A stretch of 64,000 nt of DNA from an uncultured Allobaculum sp. (GTDB lineage Bacteria > Bacillota_I > Bacilli_A > Erysipelotrichales > Erysipelotrichaceae): NCBI GenBank assembly GCA_910577085.1, contig CAJTLE010000001.1:6915-70914 (forward strand), given 5' to 3'. Positions 1 to 8,123 of the stretch are shown piece after piece. The stretch's first letter is position 1, and every line of letters begins with the position of its first letter. Made by a program: the position numbers and the translations under genes. The notes beneath the pieces were generated by a model. The model did no database searches. It was given only the letters and a program-made list of their open reading frames with translations, and was not told the origin of the DNA.

Positions 1-648
1 AGTAAGACACTGTTACGGGTGAAGATGCCGGAAATGGATACACAGGATGCTCTGACCTTCTGTGTCCTGCTCAATGAACTGTTTCGCAGTATCTATCCGG
101 AAAACTGGCCATATCTTTGCGCAGCAGCAGTTTATGATCCACAGGATGTCGATCCATGGATGAGCTATCTGGTTCCTCAGGTCAAGGGAAACTTTGAAGA
201 GGGCGAAGTGCTGATCATTGAAGACAGTGAAATGGATCTGGGACTGATTGATTCATTCTGCCGAAATTTTGACAGCCTGATGGGCATTGTCTATGACTAT
301 CTGGACTGGCTGGAAAATCCACAGGTGGAAAGCAGAGAAGATACAATCTATGAAGTGGATTTCGATGCGTTGATTGAAGAGATCAGGGAACGTAAAAAAG
401 AAGAAGCCAAAAAGAAAAGCTTTTTCGCCCGCTGGAGAGCCAGACATTCCAAAAAGGACAAAGACAAGCCAGATCAAGCGGATTCAAATTCCGATGATGG
501 TCCAGGCCATAGTGCAGATTCAAAACCTGACCAGCCAAAAGAAGAGGACACTTCGGCCTCTGATGGCAAGACCACACAATCCAAAACGGAACAACTAGTC
601 AAATTTACAAGACCCGTTCCGGATGATTTAAATCAGCCAAATTCTTGA
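1..648 (+). CDS. Unrecognised acidic protein, 5' end outside window
   Basis: The reading frame is open from the first base of the window, so the gene probably begins upstream; a GTG at 19 is the first possible internal start. About 110 folded residues (rich in Trp, Tyr, Asp and Glu, with the segment EGEVLIIEDSEMDLGLIDSF) are followed by a long hydrophilic tail from about residue 130 of the GTG-started form. That tail is rich in Lys, Asp, Ser, Gln and Pro and looks disordered. No signal peptide, membrane segment or catalytic motif is visible. It lies 67 bp upstream of the DA1-like peptidase gene on the same strand with no terminator between them, so the two are probably co-transcribed. I do not recognise the family; the fold may belong to the C-terminal part of a larger protein that is cut by the window edge. 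Confidence 0.7.
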   Translation, partial: SKTLLRVKMPEMDTQDALTFCVLLNELFRSIYPENWPYLCAAAVYDPQDVDPWMSYLVPQVKGNFEEGEVLIIEDSEMDLGLIDSFCRNFDSLMGIVYDYLDWLENPQVESREDTIYEVDFDALIEEIRERKKEEAKKKSFFARWRARHSKKDKDKPDQADSNSDDGPGHSADSKPDQPKEEDTSASDGKTTQSKTEQLVKFTRPVPDDLNQPNS

Positions 649-715
649 GGCAGATTCGTTATAAGCAAAACCAACAACACCAGTCAGCAGCACAACAGGA
701 AAGGATGGGGTAGAG

Positions 716-1639
716 ATGAACGAGGAAGAAAAGACACCATTTGATACCACTGCCTATCTGCGCTTTGGAAAAGATCAATTGCCTGACTATCTTCGACCTG
801 GAAAGCTTCGTGAATTTCTGGAAGACAACGGCTATGCCGGCAATCCGTTAACCAAAGCCCGCAAAGCCCCGCAGACCGTTTTCAAGGATCTTGAAATGAC
901 GGACGAAAAAGGCCAGCCGATTCTCGCTTCTTCCTGTGATTTCTGCGGCCAGCGCATCAATGGTGTTTCTTACCAGCAGTTAGCCGATGGCCGGATCCGC
1001 TGCAATGAGTGTGCTTCTACAGCCATTGAAAACCTTGAAGAATTCAAACTGCTCTTTGAACAGTGCATCCAGCTGATGCAGGATTTCTATCAGGTGACTT
1101 TCCAGGTTTCCCTCGATATCCGGACGACAGACAGCGATGAAATTGCCCGCCGGACCGGAATGAAAGGACCGGAAGGAATGGGCAAAAAAGTAAGAGTGCT
1201 TGGCTTTGCGCAGAGTCAGAATGGCAAACATACGGTCGTTATTGAAAATGGCAGCCCAAGACTGGCTTCGATTGATACGATCGTCCATGAAATGACCCAC
1301 ATCTGGCAATCCATCTCCTGGAATGAAGCAGAGTTTGAGCGGCTGTACCACATGGGAAACAAGAAGAAAAATGCACTGGCCAGGCTGCTCGTGCGTGAAG
1401 GCATGGCCGTCTGGTCGGCCCTTCAGTTTCTTTACCTGATTGGAGAGACAAGTTATGCGTCTCGTCAGGAAGCTCTGATGGAAAATCGCAAAGATGAATA
1501 TGGCCTTGGTTTTCTGTTGTTTCGCGAGCAGTTTCCTTTGATCCGAACGACTGATTTCCTGTATCGGACACCATTTACCGTCTTTCCGCCGATTCCACCA
1601 GAAACGATCCGACAGATTGTCAACCATATCTTTGCCTGA
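716..1639 (+). CDS. DA1-like zinc metallopeptidase with LIM-like zinc finger
   Basis: A 307-residue protein with two zinc sites. Residues 74-99 carry Cys74-x2-Cys77-x18-Cys96-x2-Cys99, a LIM/treble-clef type zinc finger. Residues 191-195 are HEMTH, the HExxH zinc-peptidase signature, and Glu228 in LVREGMAVW is the likely third zinc ligand. This order (LIM-like finger, then HExxH, then a distal Glu in an EG-x-A/C context) is that of the DA1 peptidase family, known best from plants, where it cleaves growth regulators; bacterial members are uncharacterised. There is no signal peptide, so it should act in the cytoplasm. The ATG at 716 is preceded by a GGGGTAGAG ribosome site. A terminator lies 50 bp downstream. 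The family call is from motif order only; a generic gluzincin with a zinc ribbon remains possible. Substrate unknown. Confidence 0.72.
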   Translation: MNEEEKTPFDTTAYLRFGKDQLPDYLRPGKLREFLEDNGYAGNPLTKARKAPQTVFKDLEMTDEKGQPILASSCDFCGQRINGVSYQQLADGRIRCNECASTAIENLEEFKLLFEQCIQLMQDFYQVTFQVSLDIRTTDSDEIARRTGMKGPEGMGKKVRVLGFAQSQNGKHTVVIENGSPRLASIDTIVHEMTHIWQSISWNEAEFERLYHMGNKKKNALARLLVREGMAVWSALQFLYLIGETSYASRQEALMENRKDEYGLGFLLFREQFPLIRTTDFLYRTPFTVFPPIPPETIRQIVNHIFA

Positions 1640-1690
1640 ATCTTTCCTATGGAAAGACCAAAACGAATTGAATAAACATCAATCAAATTG

Positions 1691-1728
1691 AGCACCTGAT
1701 TTTCCGCCCGGAAAGTCAGGTGCTTTTT
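1691..1728 (+). terminator. Intrinsic terminator after DA1-like gene
   Basis: A perfect 9-bp stem, AGCACCTGA with TCAGGTGCT, and a 16-nt loop are followed by a T run. It ends the transcript of the first two genes. Confidence 0.88.
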
Positions 1729-2152
1729 GTCGTGAAGGTCTGACAGAAAATGAAAGGGCTGTGCGAAAAAATTATCAAATGCCGGGCTTAATGTTTCTAC
1801 TTTATCCATATTGGACATTTTGATTCCATTTTTACGTTGTCCATATGGTCACGATGGGTTGGGGGTCGGATAGAGAAGACAGAATTTTTAAAAAGTCAAA
1901 ACGGGAACGCTTCACCCTGCCGCATAAAGACAACATTAAGGGTAAAAAAGGCGTACCTTTGGGAGAATCGTAAAATCAGAGCACTGGTGAATAATGTCCG
2001 GATCAGATTCAAAGAAACTGAATGATTTGAGTGATGACAAATAAGGGAATTAAATTGTGAACAGAATGTCAAAATCCATGTAAATGCGAATCCGGAAGGG
2101 GGCAGGGATGCTATACTTTGCCTGACAGATGAATAATTAGAGGTAGAAAAGA
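1729..2152. other. Intergenic region before the sulfite/nitrite reductase
   Basis: No convincing gene. It holds an imperfect inverted repeat (CCATATTGGAC near 1808 and GTCCATATGG near 1838) that could be an operator, a half-site-like TTGTGAAC near 2056, and a -10-like TATACT near 2111. The -35 element is unclear. The reductase gene starts about 40 nt after the TATACT with an AGAGG ribosome site. A 62-codon open frame here has no ribosome site and unnatural composition and was not accepted. Confidence 0.4.
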
Positions 2153-3712
2153 ATGTCAGACATTAAACCTGTAGACTACGAATCATTTAAGAAGAAGATT
2201 CCTCTTTTTAAAGAGAAATCTGAAGAGTTCTATAACAAAACTATGAACATGAAAGACTATAAGTCTTTCTCTGGAAAATACGGAAGCTATGCTCAGCGCG
2301 GCGGCAAAAAGAACATGCTTCGTTTACGTATGACCGCTGGTAAAGTCACTCCAGATAAACTGCACTTTGTTGCGGATATGGCAGATAAATATGCGATCGA
2401 ACCGATCCATTTTACAACCTGCCAGACCATCCAGCTCCATAACCTCGACCTCGATGCGGTTGTGGATATCATGGACAAAGCTCTCGATCACAAGATCGTC
2501 TGGTATGGCGGCGGCGGAGACTATCCACGCAACGTCATGTGCTCCCCACTTTCCGGCGTTGAAGAAGAATACTTCGATGTAATGCCTTATGCGGAAGCAT
2601 CCGCAAACTTCCTGCTGGACTTCATCGATAAGGAAAAAATGCCTCGTAAGCTGAAAGTCGGCTTCTCGAATAACCAGAAAAACGAACCACATGCCACTTT
2701 CCGTGACTTAGGCTTTGTCGCAAGACCAGATGGCAAATTTGATGTGTATTGTGCCGGTGGTCTGGGACGCGATCCAAAACTGGGTGTCCTGGTTGCAGAA
2801 GATGTAGATCCAAACGAAATTCTCTACTACATCGAAGCCATGATCCTGATGTTCCGTGCATATGGAAACTACGAAAACCGTGCGAAAGCCCGTACCCGCT
2901 ATATGCAGGATGTTTTAGGTGCCGATGGCCTGCGCAGAGAATTCGCAAAATATCTGGCTCAGGTCAAAGAATCCAAAGACCTGACGCTGACCGATATCGA
3001 AATTCCAAATATCACCAAAAAAGGTGAAGGAGAACCTCTCGAAGAATCCTTCATCGTTCATAAACAGAAACAGCCTGGACTGTACGCTCTGCTCTATCAT
3101 CCACGCGGCGGTATTGTAACCAAAGAAACAGTTCGTGCTCTGTCTGATGCCATTGATGGCATGGAAGATGTAGAAGTTCGTCTGAAACCAGATGAAGGCA
3201 GCTACATCATCAACCTGACTGCGGATGAAGCCCGTAAGATCCTGTCGATCATTGAAGCGGATGCAGCAACCAACGAATTCGAAACTTCTGAAGGCTGCAT
3301 CGGTGCAACCATCTGCCAGGTTGGTCTGCGTGACTCTCAGGGTGCTTTAAAAGCAGTTCTGGATGCAGTCAAAGAAGCTGGCGACATTGCAGATAACGCT
3401 CTGCCTCAGATTCATATTTCCGGATGCACATCCAGCTGTGCTGCCCATCAGATTGCTCCAATTGGTTTCCGCGGTAACTTAAAAGTTGTCGATAAAAAAC
3501 CTGTTCCTGCTTTCTCGATGTTTGTAGAAGGCGATGATATTCAGGGCAATGAAAAACTTGGTGAAGAAGTCGGAATTATCGCGGAAAAAGATCTGCCTGC
3601 ATTCCTGGTTAAACTTGGCCGGGATATCACCAAATCGGGTCTGTCTTTCGAAGAATGGACAGATGCCAATCCAAACGGTCTGGTTGAAGAAGCACAGGAA
3701 TTCTTCCTTTAA
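2153..3712 (+). CDS. Ferredoxin-type sulfite/nitrite reductase (siroheme, Fe4S4)
   Basis: A 519-residue enzyme of the NirA/Sir family, which performs the six-electron reduction of sulfite to sulfide or nitrite to ammonia. The four cysteines that hold the [4Fe-4S]-siroheme centre are present as Cys382-x5-Cys388 (in SEGCIGATIC) and Cys425-x3-Cys429 (in HISGCTSSC). The two-fold repeat of the family is visible, with an N-terminal segment around HFTTCQTIQLHNL. There is no flavoprotein subunit nearby, so electrons most likely come from ferredoxin. The siroheme biosynthesis pair at 8.1-10.3 kb on the opposite strand fits as cofactor supply. Sulfite versus nitrite cannot be decided by eye. A single-gene unit closed by a terminator. 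Confidence 0.88.
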   Translation: MSDIKPVDYESFKKKIPLFKEKSEEFYNKTMNMKDYKSFSGKYGSYAQRGGKKNMLRLRMTAGKVTPDKLHFVADMADKYAIEPIHFTTCQTIQLHNLDLDAVVDIMDKALDHKIVWYGGGGDYPRNVMCSPLSGVEEEYFDVMPYAEASANFLLDFIDKEKMPRKLKVGFSNNQKNEPHATFRDLGFVARPDGKFDVYCAGGLGRDPKLGVLVAEDVDPNEILYYIEAMILMFRAYGNYENRAKARTRYMQDVLGADGLRREFAKYLAQVKESKDLTLTDIEIPNITKKGEGEPLEESFIVHKQKQPGLYALLYHPRGGIVTKETVRALSDAIDGMEDVEVRLKPDEGSYIINLTADEARKILSIIEADAATNEFETSEGCIGATICQVGLRDSQGALKAVLDAVKEAGDIADNALPQIHISGCTSSCAAHQIAPIGFRGNLKVVDKKPVPAFSMFVEGDDIQGNEKLGEEVGIIAEKDLPAFLVKLGRDITKSGLSFEEWTDANPNGLVEEAQEFFL

Positions 3713-3761
3713 TCAACAGACTGAAACGTTCAGACCAGAAAACTGAATTTGAATCTCATCG

Positions 3762-3789
3762 AAAGGCTTCGTGAAGGCGAAGCCTTTTT
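3762..3789 (+). terminator. Intrinsic terminator of the reductase gene
   Basis: Stem AAAGGCTTCG / CGAAGCCTTT with a 6-nt loop, followed by TTTTT, 50 bp after the stop codon. Confidence 0.9.
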
Positions 3790-3804
3790 GAGTGGACGAG
3801 TATA

Positions 3805-3970
3805 CGGGCGTTAACCTGCTGTAAGAATCTGAGTGATTCGAAGCGGCAAAATGCCCGGAAAGGATAAAATAAGGTCGTTATTGTCAGACCACAGGCAAAG
3901 AGTCTGTGCCAGAAACCATGCAGTAAATCTTTGCCAGACAGGTAGAAGATCTTTGTCAAACGGGTCTGAT
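3805..3970 (+). ncRNA. Candidate structured leader RNA of the ABC transporter operon
   Basis: Between the reductase terminator and the transporter gene the RNA could fold into nested helices. Domain 1 pairs 3805-3809 with 3853-3857 (CGGGC/GCCCG), 3816-3820 with 3842-3846 (CUGCU/AGCGG) and 3825-3829 with 3835-3839 (GAAUC/GAUUC), separated by small internal loops. Domain 2 pairs 3884-3890 with 3963-3969 (UCAGACC/GGUCUGA). Inside domain 2, two pairings compete: 3890-3894 with 3904-3908, or 3894-3901 with 3928-3935 (GGCAAAGA/UCUUUGCC). Competing helices ahead of a metal-chelate transporter suggest a regulatory leader. It does not match the cobalamin riboswitch core as I know it. Found by eye only, so moderate to low confidence. 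Confidence 0.35.
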
Positions 3971-4014
3971 CCAACAATTTAGAAATACAACAATACAGAA
4001 ATAGAGGAGGTTCC

Positions 4015-5034
4015 ATGAAAATGTTCAAATCACAGGCTTACTGCGCTCTGCTGGCAGCAAGCCTGATTCTTTACGGCTGCTCTTCCAGTCAGTCTTCCAC
4101 CACATCAAGTGCAGGCCAGAGCTCAACCACAGCTTCTTCCAGTGTTGAATCCAAAACTGATCAGTTTTCCAGTGCCGTTTCCAGCTCTTCAGATACCGAA
4201 ACGATTACCCTGGTGGATGACCTGGACCGGACCGTGGAATTTGAAAAGCCGCAGCGGGTTGCCGTTCTGATTGGCAGCTTTGCGGATGAATTTGCCAATG
4301 CGGGTGGAGAGAATCTGATTGTTGCCGCCCCACACGATACCTTTACCCAGTTTGATCTGGATCTCAAAGATGCAGCCGATCTTGGTGAGGTCAAAAATAT
4401 CGCTCAGGAAACCCTGATTGCCGCTGAACCGGACCTGGTCATTGCCAGTGCCAAAAATGACAGCCAGAAAAAGATGCTGGAAGTCCTGGAAAATGCCAAT
4501 ATTCCGGTCCTCTATTACGATGTGTCCAGCTTCGACGACTATCTGCGCACCCTCAAAGCCATGACAACCATTACGGGAGATACAGAAGCGTATCAGAAAA
4601 ATGGTCTGGATCAGCAGGAAGCGATCGAGGCCATCCAGAATACCGAACGCAGTGAAACGCCAAAAGTTCTGGCCGTTCGTGAAACCGGTAAGGGTGTAAA
4701 AGCCTTAGGATCAGAGAACAGCCTGCTTGGTCAGATGCTTGCGGATCTGAAAGCAGAAAATATTGCGGGTGAAGGCGGACTGGATACGTTATCCATGGAA
4801 GAAATCCAGATGCAGAATCCAGGTGCCATTTTCTATGTTGCGCAGGGGAAAGATCAGGAAACAGCCGAACAGATGGCTGAGCAGCTGTTTACTTCGGATG
4901 CCTGGAAAAATCTCGATGCTGTCAAAAACGGCCGGGTCTATGTACTGGATCAGAAACTGTACAATTTAAAACCAAACGCAAATTGGGCCAGTGCACTTAA
5001 AGATCTGGAATCTATGTTGTATCCATCAAAATAA
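4015..5034 (+). CDS. Metal-chelate/corrinoid ABC transporter binding lipoprotein (BtuF/FhuD-like)
   Basis: A 339-residue extracytoplasmic solute-binding lipoprotein. A type II signal peptide ends in LYGC, so Cys22 would be lipidated; residues 23-60 are a Ser/Thr-rich linker. The mature part has the two-lobed class III binding-protein pattern (TVEFEKPQRVAVL, then ETLIAAEPDLVIA, then FDDYLRTLKAM, and a C-terminal lobe ending NWASALKDLESML). The family binds iron-siderophores, heme or corrinoids; the sequence does not tell which. The ATG follows a GAGGAGG ribosome site and a possibly structured leader. The permease and ATPase genes follow on the same strand, making a complete importer. Confidence 0.85.
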   Translation: MKMFKSQAYCALLAASLILYGCSSSQSSTTSSAGQSSTTASSSVESKTDQFSSAVSSSSDTETITLVDDLDRTVEFEKPQRVAVLIGSFADEFANAGGENLIVAAPHDTFTQFDLDLKDAADLGEVKNIAQETLIAAEPDLVIASAKNDSQKKMLEVLENANIPVLYYDVSSFDDYLRTLKAMTTITGDTEAYQKNGLDQQEAIEAIQNTERSETPKVLAVRETGKGVKALGSENSLLGQMLADLKAENIAGEGGLDTLSMEEIQMQNPGAIFYVAQGKDQETAEQMAEQLFTSDAWKNLDAVKNGRVYVLDQKLYNLKPNANWASALKDLESMLYPSK

Positions 5035-5171
5035 TGAACAGAGTCGAAACTCTGAACAGATATAGATTCATGAGCAGATAAATGCTGTAAACGGATAGAT
5101 GTCATAAACAAATAGACATCATCAATTGATACCCATCATAAACAGAAACTGGAAAGGAGAGCTGGTTAGAC

Positions 5172-6236
5172 ATGGATGATCATTCATCCTCTCAAAAGAG
5201 ACCCAGAACAGATGGTCCCCCATGGGATCATCGAAAAAAAGATCATTCGAATCCAAATCGGGATGTGAAAGCAACGGGCCAGACGGGTCATCCGGGGCGC
5301 ATTCTGTTTGTTTCCGTCTTGCTTTGTGCGGCCTGTTTTGTGCTCTCCTTACTGGCCGGACCGGCAGGATTGCTGGATCTGCGTAATCCAACCATGCAGA
5401 CCATTTTGCTTCATATGCGGCTGCCACGGGCTTTAGGCTCACTGCTTGCCGGCAGTGCATTGGCTGTAAGTGGTGCTCTGATTCAGACGGTGCTCAACAA
5501 CCCCTTGGCCTCCGCAAACTTGATCGGGATTAATTCCGCCGCCGGATTTTTTACCATTCTTGCGGGAATTCTCTTTCCGACGATGGTGGGCCTGCCCTCG
5601 ATAGCTGGATTTTTTGGGGCGATGCTTTGTGCAGGAATGATTCTGCTTTTGATCTGGAAAAAGCAGGCCAGTAAGCTGACGATCATTCTGGCCGGGCTTG
5701 CCATCAGTCAGGTTTTTTCGGCCGGGATCGATCTGTTGACGGTCATTGTCCCAGATGCTCTGAGCGGGTATGCCTCGTTTAAAATCGGTTCACTGGCTTC
5801 GATTTCTTTATCGAAGGTCGGTTATGGAGCCATTTTGATTTTGCCGGCGCTGGCTCTGGCGATTTTTTGCAGCAGACAGCTCGAAATGTTTTCGCTGGGG
5901 GCGTTACAAAGCAAAGCCCTTGGATTTCCGATCCGACGCTGGACGGTCATCTTTCTGGCTTTAGCCGCCTTACTTTCGGCGGGAACGGTCAGCTTTTGTG
6001 GAATGCTTGGCTTTGTCGGCCTGATTGTCCCGGCCTGGCTGCGTCGGTTTCATCTGTCGGTCAAGACCTACCTGCTGGAATGTCTGTTGTGCGGGGCGAT
6101 GCTGGTGTGTCTGGCCGATGTGTTAGGCCGCGTGATTCTGATTCCGTGGGAACTGCCGGCTGGACTCTTGCTTGCTTTGGCGGGTGGTCCGTATTTCCTG
6201 TATCTGCTATTAGGAAGAAGGAATCTGGATGCTTGA
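5172..6236 (+). CDS. ABC transporter permease, FecCD/BtuC family
   Basis: A 354-residue membrane protein with many hydrophobic segments after a long polar N-terminus of about 43 residues (His, Lys, Asp, Pro and Arg rich), unusual for the family. Hallmarks of BtuC/FecC permeases are visible: LRLPRALGSLLAGSALAVSGA-type region near residues 85-105, NPLASANLIGINSAAGF, and GFVGLIVPAWLRR near the C-terminal third, which is the coupling-helix segment. It forms the channel for the binding protein encoded upstream and overlaps the ATPase gene by 8 bp, so translation is coupled. The 137-bp gap upstream is AT-rich without a terminator. The start has an AAAGGAGAG ribosome site. Confidence 0.9.
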   Translation: MDDHSSSQKRPRTDGPPWDHRKKDHSNPNRDVKATGQTGHPGRILFVSVLLCAACFVLSLLAGPAGLLDLRNPTMQTILLHMRLPRALGSLLAGSALAVSGALIQTVLNNPLASANLIGINSAAGFFTILAGILFPTMVGLPSIAGFFGAMLCAGMILLLIWKKQASKLTIILAGLAISQVFSAGIDLLTVIVPDALSGYASFKIGSLASISLSKVGYGAILILPALALAIFCSRQLEMFSLGALQSKALGFPIRRWTVIFLALAALLSAGTVSFCGMLGFVGLIVPAWLRRFHLSVKTYLLECLLCGAMLVCLADVLGRVILIPWELPAGLLLALAGGPYFLYLLLGRRNLDA

Positions 6237-7008
6237 AGTCCGTTCTCTGAATGCCGGATATCCTTCCCGGCTTATTTTGAAAGATATCAATGCTTCGTTT
6301 GAGGCGGGCAAGCTTTATATTCTGCTCGGTCCGAATGGATCGGGAAAAACAACCCTGCTCAATACGATCGGCGGCTGGCAGAAGCCTTTTGGGGGTCAGG
6401 TTCTGGTCGATGGCAAAGATCTGTTTGAACAAAGTGACCGCCAGCGTGCCCATCTGACTGGCCGCATGGCCCAGCAGACTGCTTCGCTTTCCATGACGGT
6501 TTCCCGCTTTGTTCTGCTTGGCTGTTACGCCAATCAGGCCTGGATCAATCCGTACTCGCTTGCCGATTATCAGAAGGTGGATCAGGTTCTTACGGCGTTA
6601 AAACTGACGGATCTGGCCGATCGCCGGATGGACCAGATTTCTTCCGGTCAGCGTCAAAGGGCAGCGATTGCTCAGGTGCTCGCCCAGGATCCGGTCTGCC
6701 TGTTACTCGATGAGCCAGGCAGTGCTCTGGACCCTTCCGCCCGGTTTAAATTGATGGAAACGCTGGTCAGTCTGCGCTCGGCTGATCGGGTGCTGCTGGC
6801 GATTGTGCATGATCTGGATCTGGCTCTTCGTTATGGAGATGAACTGCTGGTTCTGGATCAGGGACAGCTTGTTTTTCAGGGAACCGGAGATGAGCTGGTC
6901 AGAAGCCATGTTGTTGAGGATGTCTTTGGTCTGGTCATCAAAGACTGGGATCCAGAGACCCGCACCGGTCGGATTTTCCCGGCCGCCTGTGAAGGAAAAT
7001 GGATCTGA
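6229..7008 (+). CDS. ABC transporter ATPase, FecE/BtuD family
   Basis: A 259-residue ATP-binding subunit for the importer. Walker A is GPNGSGKTT (about residues 35-43), the signature motif is SSGQRQR (in place of the common LSGGQ), Walker B is VCLLLDEP, and the switch histidine is in AIVHDLDLA. It overlaps the permease gene by 8 bp. The signature loop variant SSGQ is common enough in this family and should be functional. An intrinsic terminator lies about 100 bp downstream. Confidence 0.92.
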   Translation: MLEVRSLNAGYPSRLILKDINASFEAGKLYILLGPNGSGKTTLLNTIGGWQKPFGGQVLVDGKDLFEQSDRQRAHLTGRMAQQTASLSMTVSRFVLLGCYANQAWINPYSLADYQKVDQVLTALKLTDLADRRMDQISSGQRQRAAIAQVLAQDPVCLLLDEPGSALDPSARFKLMETLVSLRSADRVLLAIVHDLDLALRYGDELLVLDQGQLVFQGTGDELVRSHVVEDVFGLVIKDWDPETRTGRIFPAACEGKWI

Positions 7009-7109
7009 TTTCTGGTCCAGAATTTTCAGGTTCTGAACTTTCTGTTCCTGGCTCTTTCGTTCTTGAATTCCGTATACAATCCTTTAAATTTGAACTGAAT
7101 ATTCATCAG

Positions 7110-7145
7110 ACAGTCTGACTTGGATTTGGTCAGGCTGTTTTTTTG
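7110..7145 (+). terminator. Intrinsic terminator of the ABC transporter operon
   Basis: Stem ACAGTCTGAC / GTCAGGCTGT (one wobble pair) with a 9-nt loop and a run of T. The rest of the 7009-7353 gap holds a purine-rich leader without any gene. Confidence 0.85.
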
Positions 7146-7353
7146 TGGTCTGATCATTTGATGGCTCAAGAAAAAGGGCGTTTGAAAGGAGGGGAAAGGG
7201 GAAGAAAGGCAGGAAACGGGCCCCTTTTGAGGACGGACGAGATACAGGATGGAGAATTTGTTCAGACGAACTAACCAAAACGGTTGATTTTGTGGCGAGA
7301 TGGGTGGAAAAGTACGCTACAATGAGAAAACGCACACAAGGGAGGGAAGGAAT

Positions 7354-7890
7354 ATGACTGAAATTAAAGCAATCTGTGGCGATATTACCGAGGATCATGG
7401 CATGATGGCGATCGTCAATGCAGCCAATACCAGTCTGCTTGGCGGCGGTGGCGTGGATGGAGCCATTCACCGGGCTGCTGGACCTGAACTTCTTGAAGAA
7501 TGTAAGACACTCAATGGCTGCCCAACTGGACAGGCTAAACTGACAAAAGGTTACAATTTACCCGCTGCCTATGTCATTCACACACCTGGCCCACGCTGGC
7601 GCGGTGGAAATGAGAAGGAAAGAGAACTGCTGGCAGACAGCTATTGGAACTGCCTGCAGGTCGCTCTGGACCATCAGATCAGTTCGGTTGCGTTTCCATC
7701 GATTTCAACAGGGATTTATCATTTCCCATTGCGGGAAGCCTCAATGATCGCTATTTCGACGGTAAAGCGTTTTGTAGATCACAATCCGGACGCTTTTTCG
7801 CAGATTCTCTTTGTCCTTTTCGATGACAAAACCCGGCACATGTACGATAAAGCCATTCACCAGGTCTGTTCAGCAGAGTCTGTCAGCTGA
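7354..7890 (+). CDS. Macrodomain protein, O-acetyl-ADP-ribose deacetylase-like
   Basis: A 178-residue single macrodomain. Macrodomains of this class (YmdB-like) bind ADP-ribose and hydrolyse O-acetyl-ADP-ribose or ADP-ribosyl esters. Visible motifs: CGDITEDHGMMAIVNAANTSLLGGGGVDGAIH (quoted in parts: GDIT, IVNAANTSL, GGGGVDGAIH), the glycine-rich phosphate loop SISTGIYHFP and the conserved TPGPRW segment. I start it at the ATG at 7354 because a perfect GGAGGGAAGG ribosome site lies just upstream; an earlier in-frame start at 7300 lacks one. It stands alone between the transporter operon and the convergent siroheme genes, so its physiological partner is unknown. Confidence 0.9.
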   Translation: MTEIKAICGDITEDHGMMAIVNAANTSLLGGGGVDGAIHRAAGPELLEECKTLNGCPTGQAKLTKGYNLPAAYVIHTPGPRWRGGNEKERELLADSYWNCLQVALDHQISSVAFPSISTGIYHFPLREASMIAISTVKRFVDHNPDAFSQILFVLFDDKTRHMYDKAIHQVCSAESVS

Positions 7891-7911
7891 TCTGCCCTGG
7901 CTTTTTTCGAT

Positions 7912-7957
7912 TAAAAAAAGTCCGATTCAGGCATCAATGAAATGCGCGATCGGACTT
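7912..7957 (-). terminator. Minus-strand terminator of the siroheme operon
   Basis: Read on the minus strand, stem AAGTCCGAT / ATCGGACTT is followed by TTTTTT. It lies about 165 bp beyond the CobA-HemD stop codon. The 7891-8123 gap holds nothing else I can identify. Confidence 0.8.
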
Positions 7958-8123
7958 GTCGTTTCTGAGGATATTTTCCCGAATCTGTCCTGGATTGATC
8001 GGGTTGATTGACCCGGTCTGTAAGGATCCAACAGGCGGTGTTTCTTTTTTTCAGGAGTAGTGTTCAGCAGTGTTCAGAATTTTCTTGTGGGATAGCCGGG
8101 TGCTCTCAGGGGACTGGGCTGTC

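Noticed and set aside
1837..2025. Open frame of 62 codons before the reductase gene
   Set aside because: No ribosome site, unnatural composition, and it overlaps a likely operator and promoter region.
3713..4014. Possible cobalamin riboswitch upstream of the transporter
   Set aside because: The B12-box and P3-P6 core motifs were not found; only a general potential for helices is visible, so it was listed as an unnamed leader candidate.
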